64,000 nucleotides of DNA from JANWVO01 sp964458495 (lineage in GTDB: Bacteria; Acidobacteriota; Terriglobia; Bryobacterales; Bryobacteraceae). The notes below the pieces were generated by a model, which searched no databases, was not told the origin of the DNA, and saw only the letters and a program-made list of their open reading frames with translations. The stretch is taken from assembly GCA_964458495.1 (NCBI GenBank), contig CAYWJB010000004.1, positions 62,001-126,000 of the forward strand. Reading direction: 5' to 3'. The position numbers and the translations under genes are program-made. This document shows, in pieces, positions 15,077 through 22,926 of this stretch. The first letter of the stretch is position 1. Each line of letters begins with the position of its first letter.

Positions 15077-17184
15077 TTCGTCCTCAACAAATGCGCCTGC
15101 GCATCGACGGGCTTCTCACCCTCTTTGCGCGGCGCACGTTCGTAGGTCCCGTCCTTTCTCATGCGGCGCGCCTTGACGTTGTCCTTCAGATACACCGACA
15201 GCACGCGGTCGCGGAGATAACGCAGCAGGGCGTGTCTTTCAATCGGGAAAAGCGTCTCCACACGGCGGTCCAGATTTCGCGGCATCAGGTCCGCCGATCC
15301 GAGCAGTACCTCCTCCTGCCCGTCGTTCTGGAACCAGTAAATGCGGCTGTGTTCCAGAAAACGTCCCACGATGCTTGTGACGCGGATGTTTTCGCTGATG
15401 CCCGGCAATCCGGGCCGCAGGCAGCAGATGCCGCGGCAGAGCAGGTCCACGCGGACGCCTGCCATCGAGGCCTCGTACAGCAGCCGGATGATGCGCGGGT
15501 CCACCAGCGCATTCATCTTGAAGATCAGCCGCGCCGGCTTGCCCGCCCGCGCATGGGCGATCTCGCGCCGGATCAGGGCCTCCAGTCTCTCCCGCATATT
15601 GACGGGCGCCACCAGCAGCTTGCCGTAATCGGACCGGGCGGAGTACCCGGTGAGGTAATTGAACAGGTCCGTGCAGGCGGCGCCAATCTCCTCGTCGCAG
15701 GTGAACAGCCCGATGTCGGTGTACAGGTGCGCGGTGACGGCGTTGTAGTTGCCTGTCGACAGGTGCACATATCGGCGGATTTGGGCGCCCTCGCGCCGCA
15801 CCACCATCGCAACCTTGCAATGCACCTTGACGCCCAGCAGCCCGTAGACCACGTGAACGCCTTCTTTTTCCAGCGCCCGCGCCCATTCGATGTTGGACTC
15901 CTCGTCGAATCGCGCCTTGAGTTCCACCAGAACGGCCACCTGCTTGCCCCGCGCGTTGGCGTCGAGCAGCGCCTCCACCACCGGCGCGTTCGGGCCCACC
16001 CGGTACAGTGTCATCTTGATGGCAAGCACGTTGGGGTCCAGGGCGGCCGTCCGCAGAAAATCGATCACCGGCTGGAAGCTGTCGAACGGGTGGTGCAGGA
16101 GGATGTCGCCGCGGCGGATGGCGGAGAAGATGTCCTCGTCCTCGGCCAAACCCGTGAGCGGCGCGGGCGTGAACGGCTTGTCCTTCAGGTCGGGACGGTC
16201 CAGCGCGGCGATATGCTTCAGCCGCCCCAGCGCCAGCGGCCCTTCGACGCGGTAGACTGCGTCGTTGTCGATCTCGAGGTTCGTCTTCAGGATCTCGAGA
16301 ATCGAATCCGGCATGCGTTTCGGGACCTTGAGGCGCACCACCGCGCCAAAGCGCCGCTGGCGCACGCTCTCTTCGACACTCTCCAGCAGATCCTCGGCCT
16401 CCAGTTCCTGAATGGCGATGTCGGCGTCGCGCGTGACGTGAAACGAGTGGGACTCCAGGATCTCCATGCCCGGGAAAAGAGCGGCCAGGTTGGCCTGGAT
16501 CACCTGCTCGATCCAGGTGAACGTCAGCGGCCGGCCCGTGCGCCGGTGCGGCGGCTTGTGCAAGGGCACGATCTGCGCAATCGTGTCGGGAACCTTGATC
16601 CGCGCGAACCGGTGCTCGCCGCTCGGATGCCGGATCAGCACGGCGAGGTTGAGGCTGAGATTGGAAATGTGCGGGAACGGGCGCCCTGGATCGAATGCCA
16701 GAGGCGTGAGCACCGGGTAGATCACTTCATCGAAATACCGCCGCGCCGCCTCCTTCTGCGCGTCGGACAGATCGGAGTAATCCAGGATCAGAATGCCGTG
16801 CCTGCGGAGCTCGGCGAACACTTCCTTTCTGCACTTGTGAGCGTCCGCAAAGAGGCGGTTGTAGACCGTGCGAATCGCCTCCAGTTGCGCTGCGGGCGTC
16901 ATCGCGTCCGGCCCGGTCTCCAGAATGCCCGACTCCATCTGGCTGTACAGCCCGGCCACGCGCACCATAAAAAACTCATCGAGGTTCGAGCCAAGGATCG
17001 ACAGGAACTTGACGCGCTCCAGCAGCGGATTCGACGGGTCCTGCGCCTCCTCCAGAACGCGCCGCTGGAACTCCAGCAGGCTGAGTTCCCTGTTGATGTA
17101 AAGAGAAGGATCGCGCAAGTCCGGCCCCGGAGGAGTCTTTTCCTTCACTCCCTGCTTCGTCTTCTTCGCTTTTCCTGTGGGCAT
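15055..17184 (-). CDS. ppk1: Polyphosphate kinase 1
   Basis: 709 residues, the usual PPK1 length. The N-terminal domain starts YINRELSLLEFQRRVLEEA. The two catalytic histidine regions are visible as GVKVHCKVAMVVRR and RRYVHLSTGNYN, and the ATP-site arginines lie in VELKARFDEESNIEWARALE. It polymerises the gamma phosphate of ATP into inorganic polyphosphate and runs in reverse. The start MPTGKAKKTK at 17184 is chosen over longer in-frame extension, which would run into the divergent OPT gene. First gene of the operon ppk1-ppk2-ppk2-hydrolase. Confidence 0.97.
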   Translation of the reverse strand: MPTGKAKKTKQGVKEKTPPGPDLRDPSLYINRELSLLEFQRRVLEEAQDPSNPLLERVKFLSILGSNLDEFFMVRVAGLYSQMESGILETGPDAMTPAAQLEAIRTVYNRLFADAHKCRKEVFAELRRHGILILDYSDLSDAQKEAARRYFDEVIYPVLTPLAFDPGRPFPHISNLSLNLAVLIRHPSGEHRFARIKVPDTIAQIVPLHKPPHRRTGRPLTFTWIEQVIQANLAALFPGMEILESHSFHVTRDADIAIQELEAEDLLESVEESVRQRRFGAVVRLKVPKRMPDSILEILKTNLEIDNDAVYRVEGPLALGRLKHIAALDRPDLKDKPFTPAPLTGLAEDEDIFSAIRRGDILLHHPFDSFQPVIDFLRTAALDPNVLAIKMTLYRVGPNAPVVEALLDANARGKQVAVLVELKARFDEESNIEWARALEKEGVHVVYGLLGVKVHCKVAMVVRREGAQIRRYVHLSTGNYNAVTAHLYTDIGLFTCDEEIGAACTDLFNYLTGYSARSDYGKLLVAPVNMRERLEALIRREIAHARAGKPARLIFKMNALVDPRIIRLLYEASMAGVRVDLLCRGICCLRPGLPGISENIRVTSIVGRFLEHSRIYWFQNDGQEEVLLGSADLMPRNLDRRVETLFPIERHALLRYLRDRVLSVYLKDNVKARRMRKDGTYERAPRKEGEKPVDAQAHLLRTKCSKTST

Positions 17185-17236
17185 GCGGGCTTCCCCATTA
17201 CTGTAGCCGAGCGGCGGCGCCAGCGGCAGGGCCCGC

Positions 17237-19240
17237 GTGAAGTACCATCGACCTGTGGCACTCCAATCCGGCCGCAATTTACGCGAACTGACATGGAAGG
17301 CAGTTCTTCTTGGGCTGCTGCTGGCCTTCGTGTTCGGTGCGGCCAACGCTTACCTGGGGATGAAGGCAGGGCAGACGGTGGCGGCGACGATCCCTGCCGC
17401 GGTCATCGCGCTTGCACTGGCGCGCTTGCCGTGGTGGCGCGGCGGGGTACTCGAACAGAACATCGCGCGCACGGCTGCCAGCGTGGGGGAGGCGCTGGTG
17501 GCGGGAGCCATCTTCACGCTCCCGGCGTTTCTGATGGTGGAGATGGATGGCCGCCGCCTGTGGGAGGACCTGCGTGGCCACTACTGGGAGGGGACGGTCA
17601 TTCTGCTGGCCGGCGGACTGGCCGGAATCTTCTTCATCGTTCTGCTGCGGCGCGCGCTGTGCGTGGACGCGGGGCTGCCGTGGCCGGAAAGCGTGGCCAG
17701 TTACGAGATCGTGCGCGCCGGGCAGGAATCGGGCGACGCGCCCCGGCTCGTCTTCGGGGGCATGGGCTTCGGCGCGCTCGTCCAGATCCTGAAAAGCGAA
17801 AAAGGTATCCAGATTTTCCGGGAATACAGCGAGGGATTTCTGGCATTTCCCAAAAGCGTGATCCGCCACTTCGATTTCGCCAAGGCCCCTCTCGCCACGG
17901 TCTCCCATGGCGGCGGCGTGGCCTGGTCCACGCCCGCGCTGTCGCCGGCGCTGCTCGGCATCGGCTACATTATCGGGCCGAAATACGCTTCTATCAACGT
18001 CTCCGGCGGCATCCTCGCCTGGTGGGTGCTCATCCCGCTGCTGCTTTTCTTCGACCCGGATTTCGCTGCCCGCTCCGGGACAGCGGACCCTGCCGTGGCC
18101 GCCTACACCCTCTGGATGAACGTCGTACGCCCGATGGCCGTCGGCGCCATGCTGGTGGGCGCGGCCAACACCATGTGGTCCATGCGCGAGTCGATCGCCC
18201 AATCTCTCGCTGGCGCCTGGCGCGCCCGGCGAGCCGGCGCGGAGGCCGTCGAAAGAACGGAACGCGACCTGCCCCTGCGCGTGGTGGCCGCCGCGATCTT
18301 CGCGCTGCTGATTGTGGTCACCGCCATCTACCACGCCTTCACAGGCTCCTGGACCGCCGCGCTCGCCGCAGCGCTGTTGATGGGCGCGGCGGGCTTCCTG
18401 CTCTCGGCAGTCGGCGGCTATCTCGTCGGGCTGGTGGGCAGCTCCAACCAGCCGCTGAGCGGACTCACGCTTTCCGCCTTGGTCTTCGCGGCGCTGTTGA
18501 TGGCTGCCATGGGCGTGCGCGGCGCGGCGGGCGTGGCGGCAGTGCTGGGCGTGGCGGCGGTGGTGGCGGTGGCCGTGTCGGTGGCCGGATCGATGATCCA
18601 GGACCTGAAGGCGGGGCACCTGCTGGGTGGCACGCCGTGGAAGATGCAAGTGGTGGAGATCCTGGCCGTCGTGCTGCTGTCGTTGTTCCTGCTGGCGCCG
18701 GTCATCGTCCTGCATGAGGCCAACCTGGCCACGGGCGGCATCGGCGGCCGCGCCCTGCCCGCGCCCCAGGCGGGACTGATGGCCACGCTCGCCAAGGGCA
18801 TCGTCGGCGGCGGCATGGCCTGGGGCCTGCTCGCCGCCGGCGCCGCCTTCGGCCTTGCGCTCGTCCTCTGCGGCGCGCGCGCCATGATGCTCATCGCCGT
18901 GGGCATGTATCTTCCGTTTGAAACAAGTTCGGCCATTTTTGTCGGAGGTGCGATCCGCTGGGCGGCGGACCGCCTGCTGAGGGGCAGGGAAGAGGAAGCC
19001 CGCAAGCGGGCCGAAGAAGCCGGCACGCTGCTGGCCAGCGGCCTCATCGCCGGCGAGGCGGTCACCGGAATCCTTCTGGCCGCGCTGTTTCTCGGCGGCG
19101 TTTCTTCGCTCACCCGCTTCTTCGCCGGCGCAGACACCTTCTCCTGGTATCCCGCATGGGGCGGCTGGCTCGCCTGGCCGGCATTTGCCGCTCTTGCTGC
19201 TCTGCTGGTTGCCGTGCCTCTGCGAAAGGCCCGCCAGTAG
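17237..19240 (+). CDS. OPT-family oligopeptide/metal-chelate transporter
   Basis: 667 residues with about 14-16 hydrophobic segments. The N terminus shows the OPT signature (LTWKAVLLGLLLAFVFGAANAYLGMKAG) and NIARTAASVGEALVAGAIFTLPAF. Members import small peptides or siderophore-metal complexes, probably proton-driven, through the inner membrane. A GTG at 17237 is used as start; a second GTG at 17255 is equally possible, and neither has a strong ribosome site. The gene is divergent from ppk1 with only 52 bases between them. Its last codons overlap a short region resembling the end of a serine hydrolase gene (see 19235-19279). Confidence 0.88.
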   Translation: MKYHRPVALQSGRNLRELTWKAVLLGLLLAFVFGAANAYLGMKAGQTVAATIPAAVIALALARLPWWRGGVLEQNIARTAASVGEALVAGAIFTLPAFLMVEMDGRRLWEDLRGHYWEGTVILLAGGLAGIFFIVLLRRALCVDAGLPWPESVASYEIVRAGQESGDAPRLVFGGMGFGALVQILKSEKGIQIFREYSEGFLAFPKSVIRHFDFAKAPLATVSHGGGVAWSTPALSPALLGIGYIIGPKYASINVSGGILAWWVLIPLLLFFDPDFAARSGTADPAVAAYTLWMNVVRPMAVGAMLVGAANTMWSMRESIAQSLAGAWRARRAGAEAVERTERDLPLRVVAAAIFALLIVVTAIYHAFTGSWTAALAAALLMGAAGFLLSAVGGYLVGLVGSSNQPLSGLTLSALVFAALLMAAMGVRGAAGVAAVLGVAAVVAVAVSVAGSMIQDLKAGHLLGGTPWKMQVVEILAVVLLSLFLLAPVIVLHEANLATGGIGGRALPAPQAGLMATLAKGIVGGGMAWGLLAAGAAFGLALVLCGARAMMLIAVGMYLPFETSSAIFVGGAIRWAADRLLRGREEEARKRAEEAGTLLASGLIAGEAVTGILLAALFLGGVSSLTRFFAGADTFSWYPAWGGWLAWPAFAALAALLVAVPLRKARQ

Positions 19241-19279
19241 GGCTTCGCGTCCGCCGCCACGGGCTTCTGCCGCAGGGCG
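19235..19279 (-). pseudogene. Relic of a serine-hydrolase C terminus
   Basis: On the minus strand these 45 bases encode ALRQKPVAADAKPY. This aligns without gaps to DLRLRPVPADAKPY, the last residues of the serine hydrolase whose gene ends at 22927 (10 of 14 residues, 40 of 45 bases identical to 22928-22972). Here the stop position has become TGG. No recognisable hydrolase sequence continues upstream on that strand. It looks like the leftover 3' tip of a paralogous gene that now overlaps the end of the OPT gene. Confidence 0.5.
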
Positions 19280-19363
19280 AGGCGGCTTGTTCCTTTCAGC
19301 TTGAACCGTCTCAAGCGCCCTGGATGCCGGCAGCTTGCCAACCTGCCCCCGCCGCGCTCCGGC

Positions 19364-21208
19364 TCACTGGGGAAAGTTCATTCGCCTCAGCAGGTCCTGA
19401 AACCTTGGGTCCTGCCTCAGCGGCCCCCACTCCGGACCGCATTTCAGCCGGACCATCGCCCACCATCTTTGCGCATAAGCCTTCTCGAGATTGGCGAAGG
19501 CTTCATCTTTCATACCCAACTGCGCCTGCAACGCCGCCACCTCGTAGGGTTCCCTGGCTCGCGCCAGTTCCCAACGCAGTAATCCCGGATAGCCGCCGCT
19601 GCGGTAGGCATTCACCATCGACTCCGCCGTGCCTGCGGTCCCCCGCACCTCCATCTCCCGCTTTCGCGCCTCGATCATTTCGTCGTACAGCCCCACGCTG
19701 CGGTAGATCGCGGCGAGGAACAGGTAACCCCGCGGATCGCGCGGATCCAGTTCTATGGTCTTCCTGATCTGGACCAGCGCATCGTCCACGCGGCCGGCCC
19801 ATTGGTAGACCTCGCCCAATGCGAGATTGGCCGAGACCGAAAGCGGGTCGATCCTCACCGCCCGCTCGGCCTCCGCCACCGCTTCGTTCATCCTGCCCAT
19901 CGAGGAGAGGAACCACGCGTATTCAAACCGCGCCTCCTCAAGATTGGGATTCGATGCCAGCGCCAGCCGGAATTCCTTCTCCGCCTGACCCCAGTTCCAG
20001 TAAAAATACCATGCCGCGACGGCCTGCACGTAATGCGCCTCGGGCAGCGTGGAGTCGATCGCCAACGCCCTCTCCAGCGCCGCACGAAACCTGGGATAAG
20101 CCTCATGGGGAGGGAGCGTCCCGATTATCCACTGCCAGCCGTAAGTCTTTGCGAGCCCCAGATACGCGAGGCTGTAATCCGGGTCCACCTCGGCTGCGCG
20201 CTGAAAGTAAAGAATCGCCTTTTCAAACTCCGGCGCGCGCCACTTGTAATAGTGGTACTGGCCCTTGAGATAAAGCTCGTGCGCTTCCGGGTTGACCCGG
20301 CGCGCCCTGGCCAGCCGCTGCTGGTCCTCCGGCGACAAGTTGACCCGCACCTGGCGCGCCACCGTGCGCGCCAGTTCGCGCTGGAGTTCGATCACGTCGC
20401 TCAGATCGCGGTCATAGGATTCCGCCCACAAGTGCCGGTCCGACGGGCCATGAAGGAGGTTCGTCGTCAGCCTCACCCGCCCGTTTGATTGTGTGACCGT
20501 GCCTTCGATGATCGCATCCACGTTCAATTCGCGGGCGATCTGCGGGATCGGCTTCCTGGCGCGCTTGTACCGCATCACCGACGTCCGCGAGATCACCTGC
20601 AGCTCCGAAACCTTGCCCAGCGCCGTGATCAATTCATCCGTCATCCCGTCGGCGAAGTATTCCTGCCCGGGATCGCCCGACAGGTTTTCGAGCGGCAGAA
20701 CGGCGATCGAACGGATCCGCGGTTGGGCCGGAGGACCCCATGCTCTCCAGATTGTGAAGCCCGCCGCCGCCACCGCCAGCAGCCCCGCCGCCACCGCCAG
20801 CGCCGCCGCCCGCGGACGCTTCCTGCCGCTGGCGATCACGGGCGGGGCCGCGGGTTTCTCGCCCGCCTGCTTCACCTCTGCGATAAACCGGTACCCGCGT
20901 TTCGGCACGGTTTCGACATACCGCGGCGTGGCGGCATCGTCGCACAACGCCGTCCGGATCTGATTGATACAGTGGTTCAGGCCGCGCTCGAAATCGACGA
21001 ACGTCTCCCTGCCCCAGAGCTTCTCCCTGATCTCGTCCCGCGTCACCAATTCGCCTGCGCGGCTCAGCAGCAGCGTCAGCACCTGAACAGGCTGGGGCGG
21101 GAGACGCAGGCGGATGCCCGACTTGCGCAACTCTCCACTTCCGGGGTCGAATTCAAAGACTCCGAAGCGAATGCGCGAAGCTGCGCCCGGCCCTTCGGGA
21201 GATGGCAT
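19364..21208 (-). CDS. Membrane-anchored winged-helix regulator with TPR repeats
   Basis: 614 residues. Residues about 14-105 form an OmpR/PhoB-type winged helix (FGVFEFDPGSGELRKSG, then VTRDEIREKLWG and YVETVPKRGYRFIAEV), as in CadC-like one-component regulators. A single membrane segment follows (AAALAVAAGLLAVAAAGFTI, about 134-153). Next comes an extracytoplasmic domain starting SIAVLPLENLSGDPGQEYFADG, a module often found after winged helices or cyclases, and then TPR-like repeats to the C terminus (residues about 290-590). It probably binds DNA in the cytoplasm and senses a protein or peptide outside. The target is unknown. The product of the divergent gene at 21535 is one candidate. Confidence 0.85.
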   Translation of the reverse strand: MPSPEGPGAASRIRFGVFEFDPGSGELRKSGIRLRLPPQPVQVLTLLLSRAGELVTRDEIREKLWGRETFVDFERGLNHCINQIRTALCDDAATPRYVETVPKRGYRFIAEVKQAGEKPAAPPVIASGRKRPRAAALAVAAGLLAVAAAGFTIWRAWGPPAQPRIRSIAVLPLENLSGDPGQEYFADGMTDELITALGKVSELQVISRTSVMRYKRARKPIPQIARELNVDAIIEGTVTQSNGRVRLTTNLLHGPSDRHLWAESYDRDLSDVIELQRELARTVARQVRVNLSPEDQQRLARARRVNPEAHELYLKGQYHYYKWRAPEFEKAILYFQRAAEVDPDYSLAYLGLAKTYGWQWIIGTLPPHEAYPRFRAALERALAIDSTLPEAHYVQAVAAWYFYWNWGQAEKEFRLALASNPNLEEARFEYAWFLSSMGRMNEAVAEAERAVRIDPLSVSANLALGEVYQWAGRVDDALVQIRKTIELDPRDPRGYLFLAAIYRSVGLYDEMIEARKREMEVRGTAGTAESMVNAYRSGGYPGLLRWELARAREPYEVAALQAQLGMKDEAFANLEKAYAQRWWAMVRLKCGPEWGPLRQDPRFQDLLRRMNFPQ

Positions 21209-21534
21209 CCGGAGTGTTGCCCCAAGCGAGTATAAACCCGCCCGGTGCCGGGATCAACCAGAATCAGACACTCACAACCGATTATCTGGAGCCTGTACCC
21301 TTTTGAGGGCAGGGGCTTGCGCGATTACACAAGAATGACGCGGGAATCACAACGCATCCCTTGCCTCCCCTGGAGCCTTGCCCCATGATGCCGGTGTGTC
21401 AAGGACCGAACCGGCGGCCGGCCGATCCACTTGCGAGGCGCGCTACGCGGTTCCGTTGCCTGGACCACGGGTATCCGGGCGGGCGCTCCCGCCCGGCACG
21501 TTAACACTCGGAGGAACAAAGGGAGGACAAAGCC
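21209..21534. other. Divergent intergenic region
   Basis: 326 bases between the winged-helix regulator (minus) and a small exported protein (plus). It holds the 21475-21496 hairpin and, just before the ATG at 21535, a strong GGGAGG ribosome site. I see no gene, tRNA or known riboswitch motif. Promoters for both neighbours should lie here but none stands out. Confidence 0.5.
21475..21496 (+). promoter_or_regulatory. Perfect 9-bp hairpin in the 5' leader
   Basis: A perfect inverted repeat CCGGGCGGG / CCCGCCCGG with a four-base loop lies 39 bases before the ATG at 21535. There is no T-tract after it, so it is more likely a leader structure or mRNA stabiliser than an intrinsic terminator. Confidence 0.45.
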
Positions 21535-21954
21535 ATGCGCAAAAGCAAAACGGCATGGATCCTCGTGGCGCTGCTGGCGATGCCACTGGTGATGGCGCAA
21601 TCCGGTACGCCCGTAATCCGGGCAACCATCCCGTTTGCGTTCATGGCGGCCGGCGAGCTGCACCCGGAAGGCGAGTATACGTTCGTGCGGATGAACCTCA
21701 TTAGTTTGCCGATGTGGATGATCCGCGAAACGAACGGGCGTAGCCAATCGCTGGCCCCGGGTCTGCCCGCCTACAGGCCGCTCGGCGAACGTTCGCAACT
21801 GCGCTTCAACTGTTATGGCGGCCGGTGTTTTCTCGCCGAGATCGTCAGGCCCGGGGAAGCCAGTACGTACTACCCGCCCTGCAAGGCGGAAAGGCGCCTG
21901 CTTGTGGCGGGCGTGAAGCGGGAGGAGACCGTGCTCTTCACCCGGCTGCGGTAG
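21535..21954 (+). CDS. Small exported protein, acidobacterial type
   Basis: 139 residues with a signal peptide (MRKSKTAWILVALLAMPLVMAQ). The mature part begins with IPFAFMAAGELHPEGEYTF, a pattern (IPF-x-F-x-A-G-x2-LPAGEY) that I recognise as recurrent in small secreted acidobacterial proteins of unknown role. It contains cysteines in FNCYGGRCF and PPCKAE. No enzyme motif is seen. The start is supported by a GGGAGG site eight bases upstream. It is followed by a terminator-like hairpin, so it is probably a single-gene transcript. Confidence 0.75.
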   Translation: MRKSKTAWILVALLAMPLVMAQSGTPVIRATIPFAFMAAGELHPEGEYTFVRMNLISLPMWMIRETNGRSQSLAPGLPAYRPLGERSQLRFNCYGGRCFLAEIVRPGEASTYYPPCKAERRLLVAGVKREETVLFTRLR

Positions 21955-21988
21955 CGGAGCCGAAGGTTGTCTTCGCTGCCGCGCGTAT

Positions 21989-22014
21989 GCCCGGCCGCCT
22001 CGTCGCGGCCGGGC
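21989..22014 (+). terminator. GC-rich hairpin, terminator-like
   Basis: A perfect 10-bp stem GCCCGGCCGC / GCGGCCGGGC with a six-base loop begins 34 bases after the stop of the gene ending at 21954. The 3' side continues CTTCCC rather than a T-run, so intrinsic termination is plausible but not certain. Confidence 0.5.
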
Positions 22015-22077
22015 CTTCCCATAACTCATAGCCGGATCCGCCGGAATTCGGGTCCGTTTCCGGAAAGGAATGGTTAT

Positions 22078-22602
22078 ATGAGACAAGCAGGATTTTCCGT
22101 TACACTCGGCGCAGCGATCGTTGCGGCCCTGATGATGATGACCGCCACGCCGGGTTGGGCACAGAAACAGAGTTGCCAGGATCTGAGGGCCATCTGGCTT
22201 GGCGAGCCTGCAATTGTCGGTGACGAAGTCCACTGGGGTGGCGCCGTGTTCCTCGCAATCGGTGGAGAGGTGCTGGAAGGAACGGTGTCAACGGTTGTCA
22301 TTCCTTATCGGAGAGATACCTCCTGGATAATGGGAATGGACCGGGGGACACCGTACCTATACGATTTTGGCGGGAATAACACCTTCACCCTCGAACTGCA
22401 ATCGACGGGCACGTTTCCTTTCCCGCCCGGGAAGAGTCCTTTTGGCTACTACCGTGACGTCAGCAGGATTGTGGCCGGCACGGGCAGATTCGCCAACGCG
22501 ACAGGACTTGTGTCGCAGTCCGGTCCGTTCCTCGTTTGGTTCAGGCCTGAATTTACGGCGATTTACACGGCCGAATTGCAAGGCAAGATCTGCGTGCCCT
22601 AG
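22078..22602 (+). CDS. Exported hypothetical protein
   Basis: 174 residues with a signal peptide (MRQAGFSVTLGAAIVAALMMMTATPGWAQ). The mature part is rich in beta structure, with paired cysteines near both ends (SCQDL and GKICVP) and the segment RIVAGTGRFANATG, which resembles turns seen in allene-oxide-cyclase-like barrels. That resemblance is weak. No function is assigned. ATG 22078 is chosen for its AAAGGA site. The gene lies downstream of the previous small exported protein, but a strong hairpin separates them. Confidence 0.65.
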   Translation: MRQAGFSVTLGAAIVAALMMMTATPGWAQKQSCQDLRAIWLGEPAIVGDEVHWGGAVFLAIGGEVLEGTVSTVVIPYRRDTSWIMGMDRGTPYLYDFGGNNTFTLELQSTGTFPFPPGKSPFGYYRDVSRIVAGTGRFANATGLVSQSGPFLVWFRPEFTAIYTAELQGKICVP

Positions 22603-22926
22603 ACCTGCCGGGCCGTGCACATCCGGTCCTGCAAGAGGAGCAGCGCGGCAGCTCCCGGACCGGCTTGCTGCTGCCAGTAGCGCTGGCAGCCGCCAAGTTG
22701 TGGCAGGTTCGAGCCGAGCCCGGCTCATGCGAAGCCCGTTCAGGAGGCGCGAGTGAAGCGGCCGAAAGCTCCGGGAACCAGCGGTCGCCGCCGGAGGAGG
22801 CCAGGGCTGGAATGACTGGCGCAGCGACGACCGCCCACTCCCGGTGTCGTTCTGCCGGACGGAGGACTTCGTTCGCGCTTCCGAACGGGCGCGGTCGCCC
22901 GGCGCCCTGCCTGTCCGCAGCCCGAG
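22603..22926. other. Intergenic region between convergent genes
   Basis: 324 bases between the end of the gene at 22602 and the stop of the convergent serine hydrolase at 22927. Open frames here have poor composition and no ribosome sites. A GGTTCGAGCC stretch near 22708 looks like a tRNA T-loop, but the flanking bases form no T-stem or acceptor. I see nothing functional. Confidence 0.5.

Noticed and set aside
15091..18717. A plus-strand open frame of about 1200 codons
   Set aside because: It is antisense to ppk1 and then out of frame with the OPT gene. It has no start signal or recognisable domain.
22690..22730. tRNA-like GGTTCGAGCC
   Set aside because: No T-stem, anticodon arm or acceptor stem can be formed around it.
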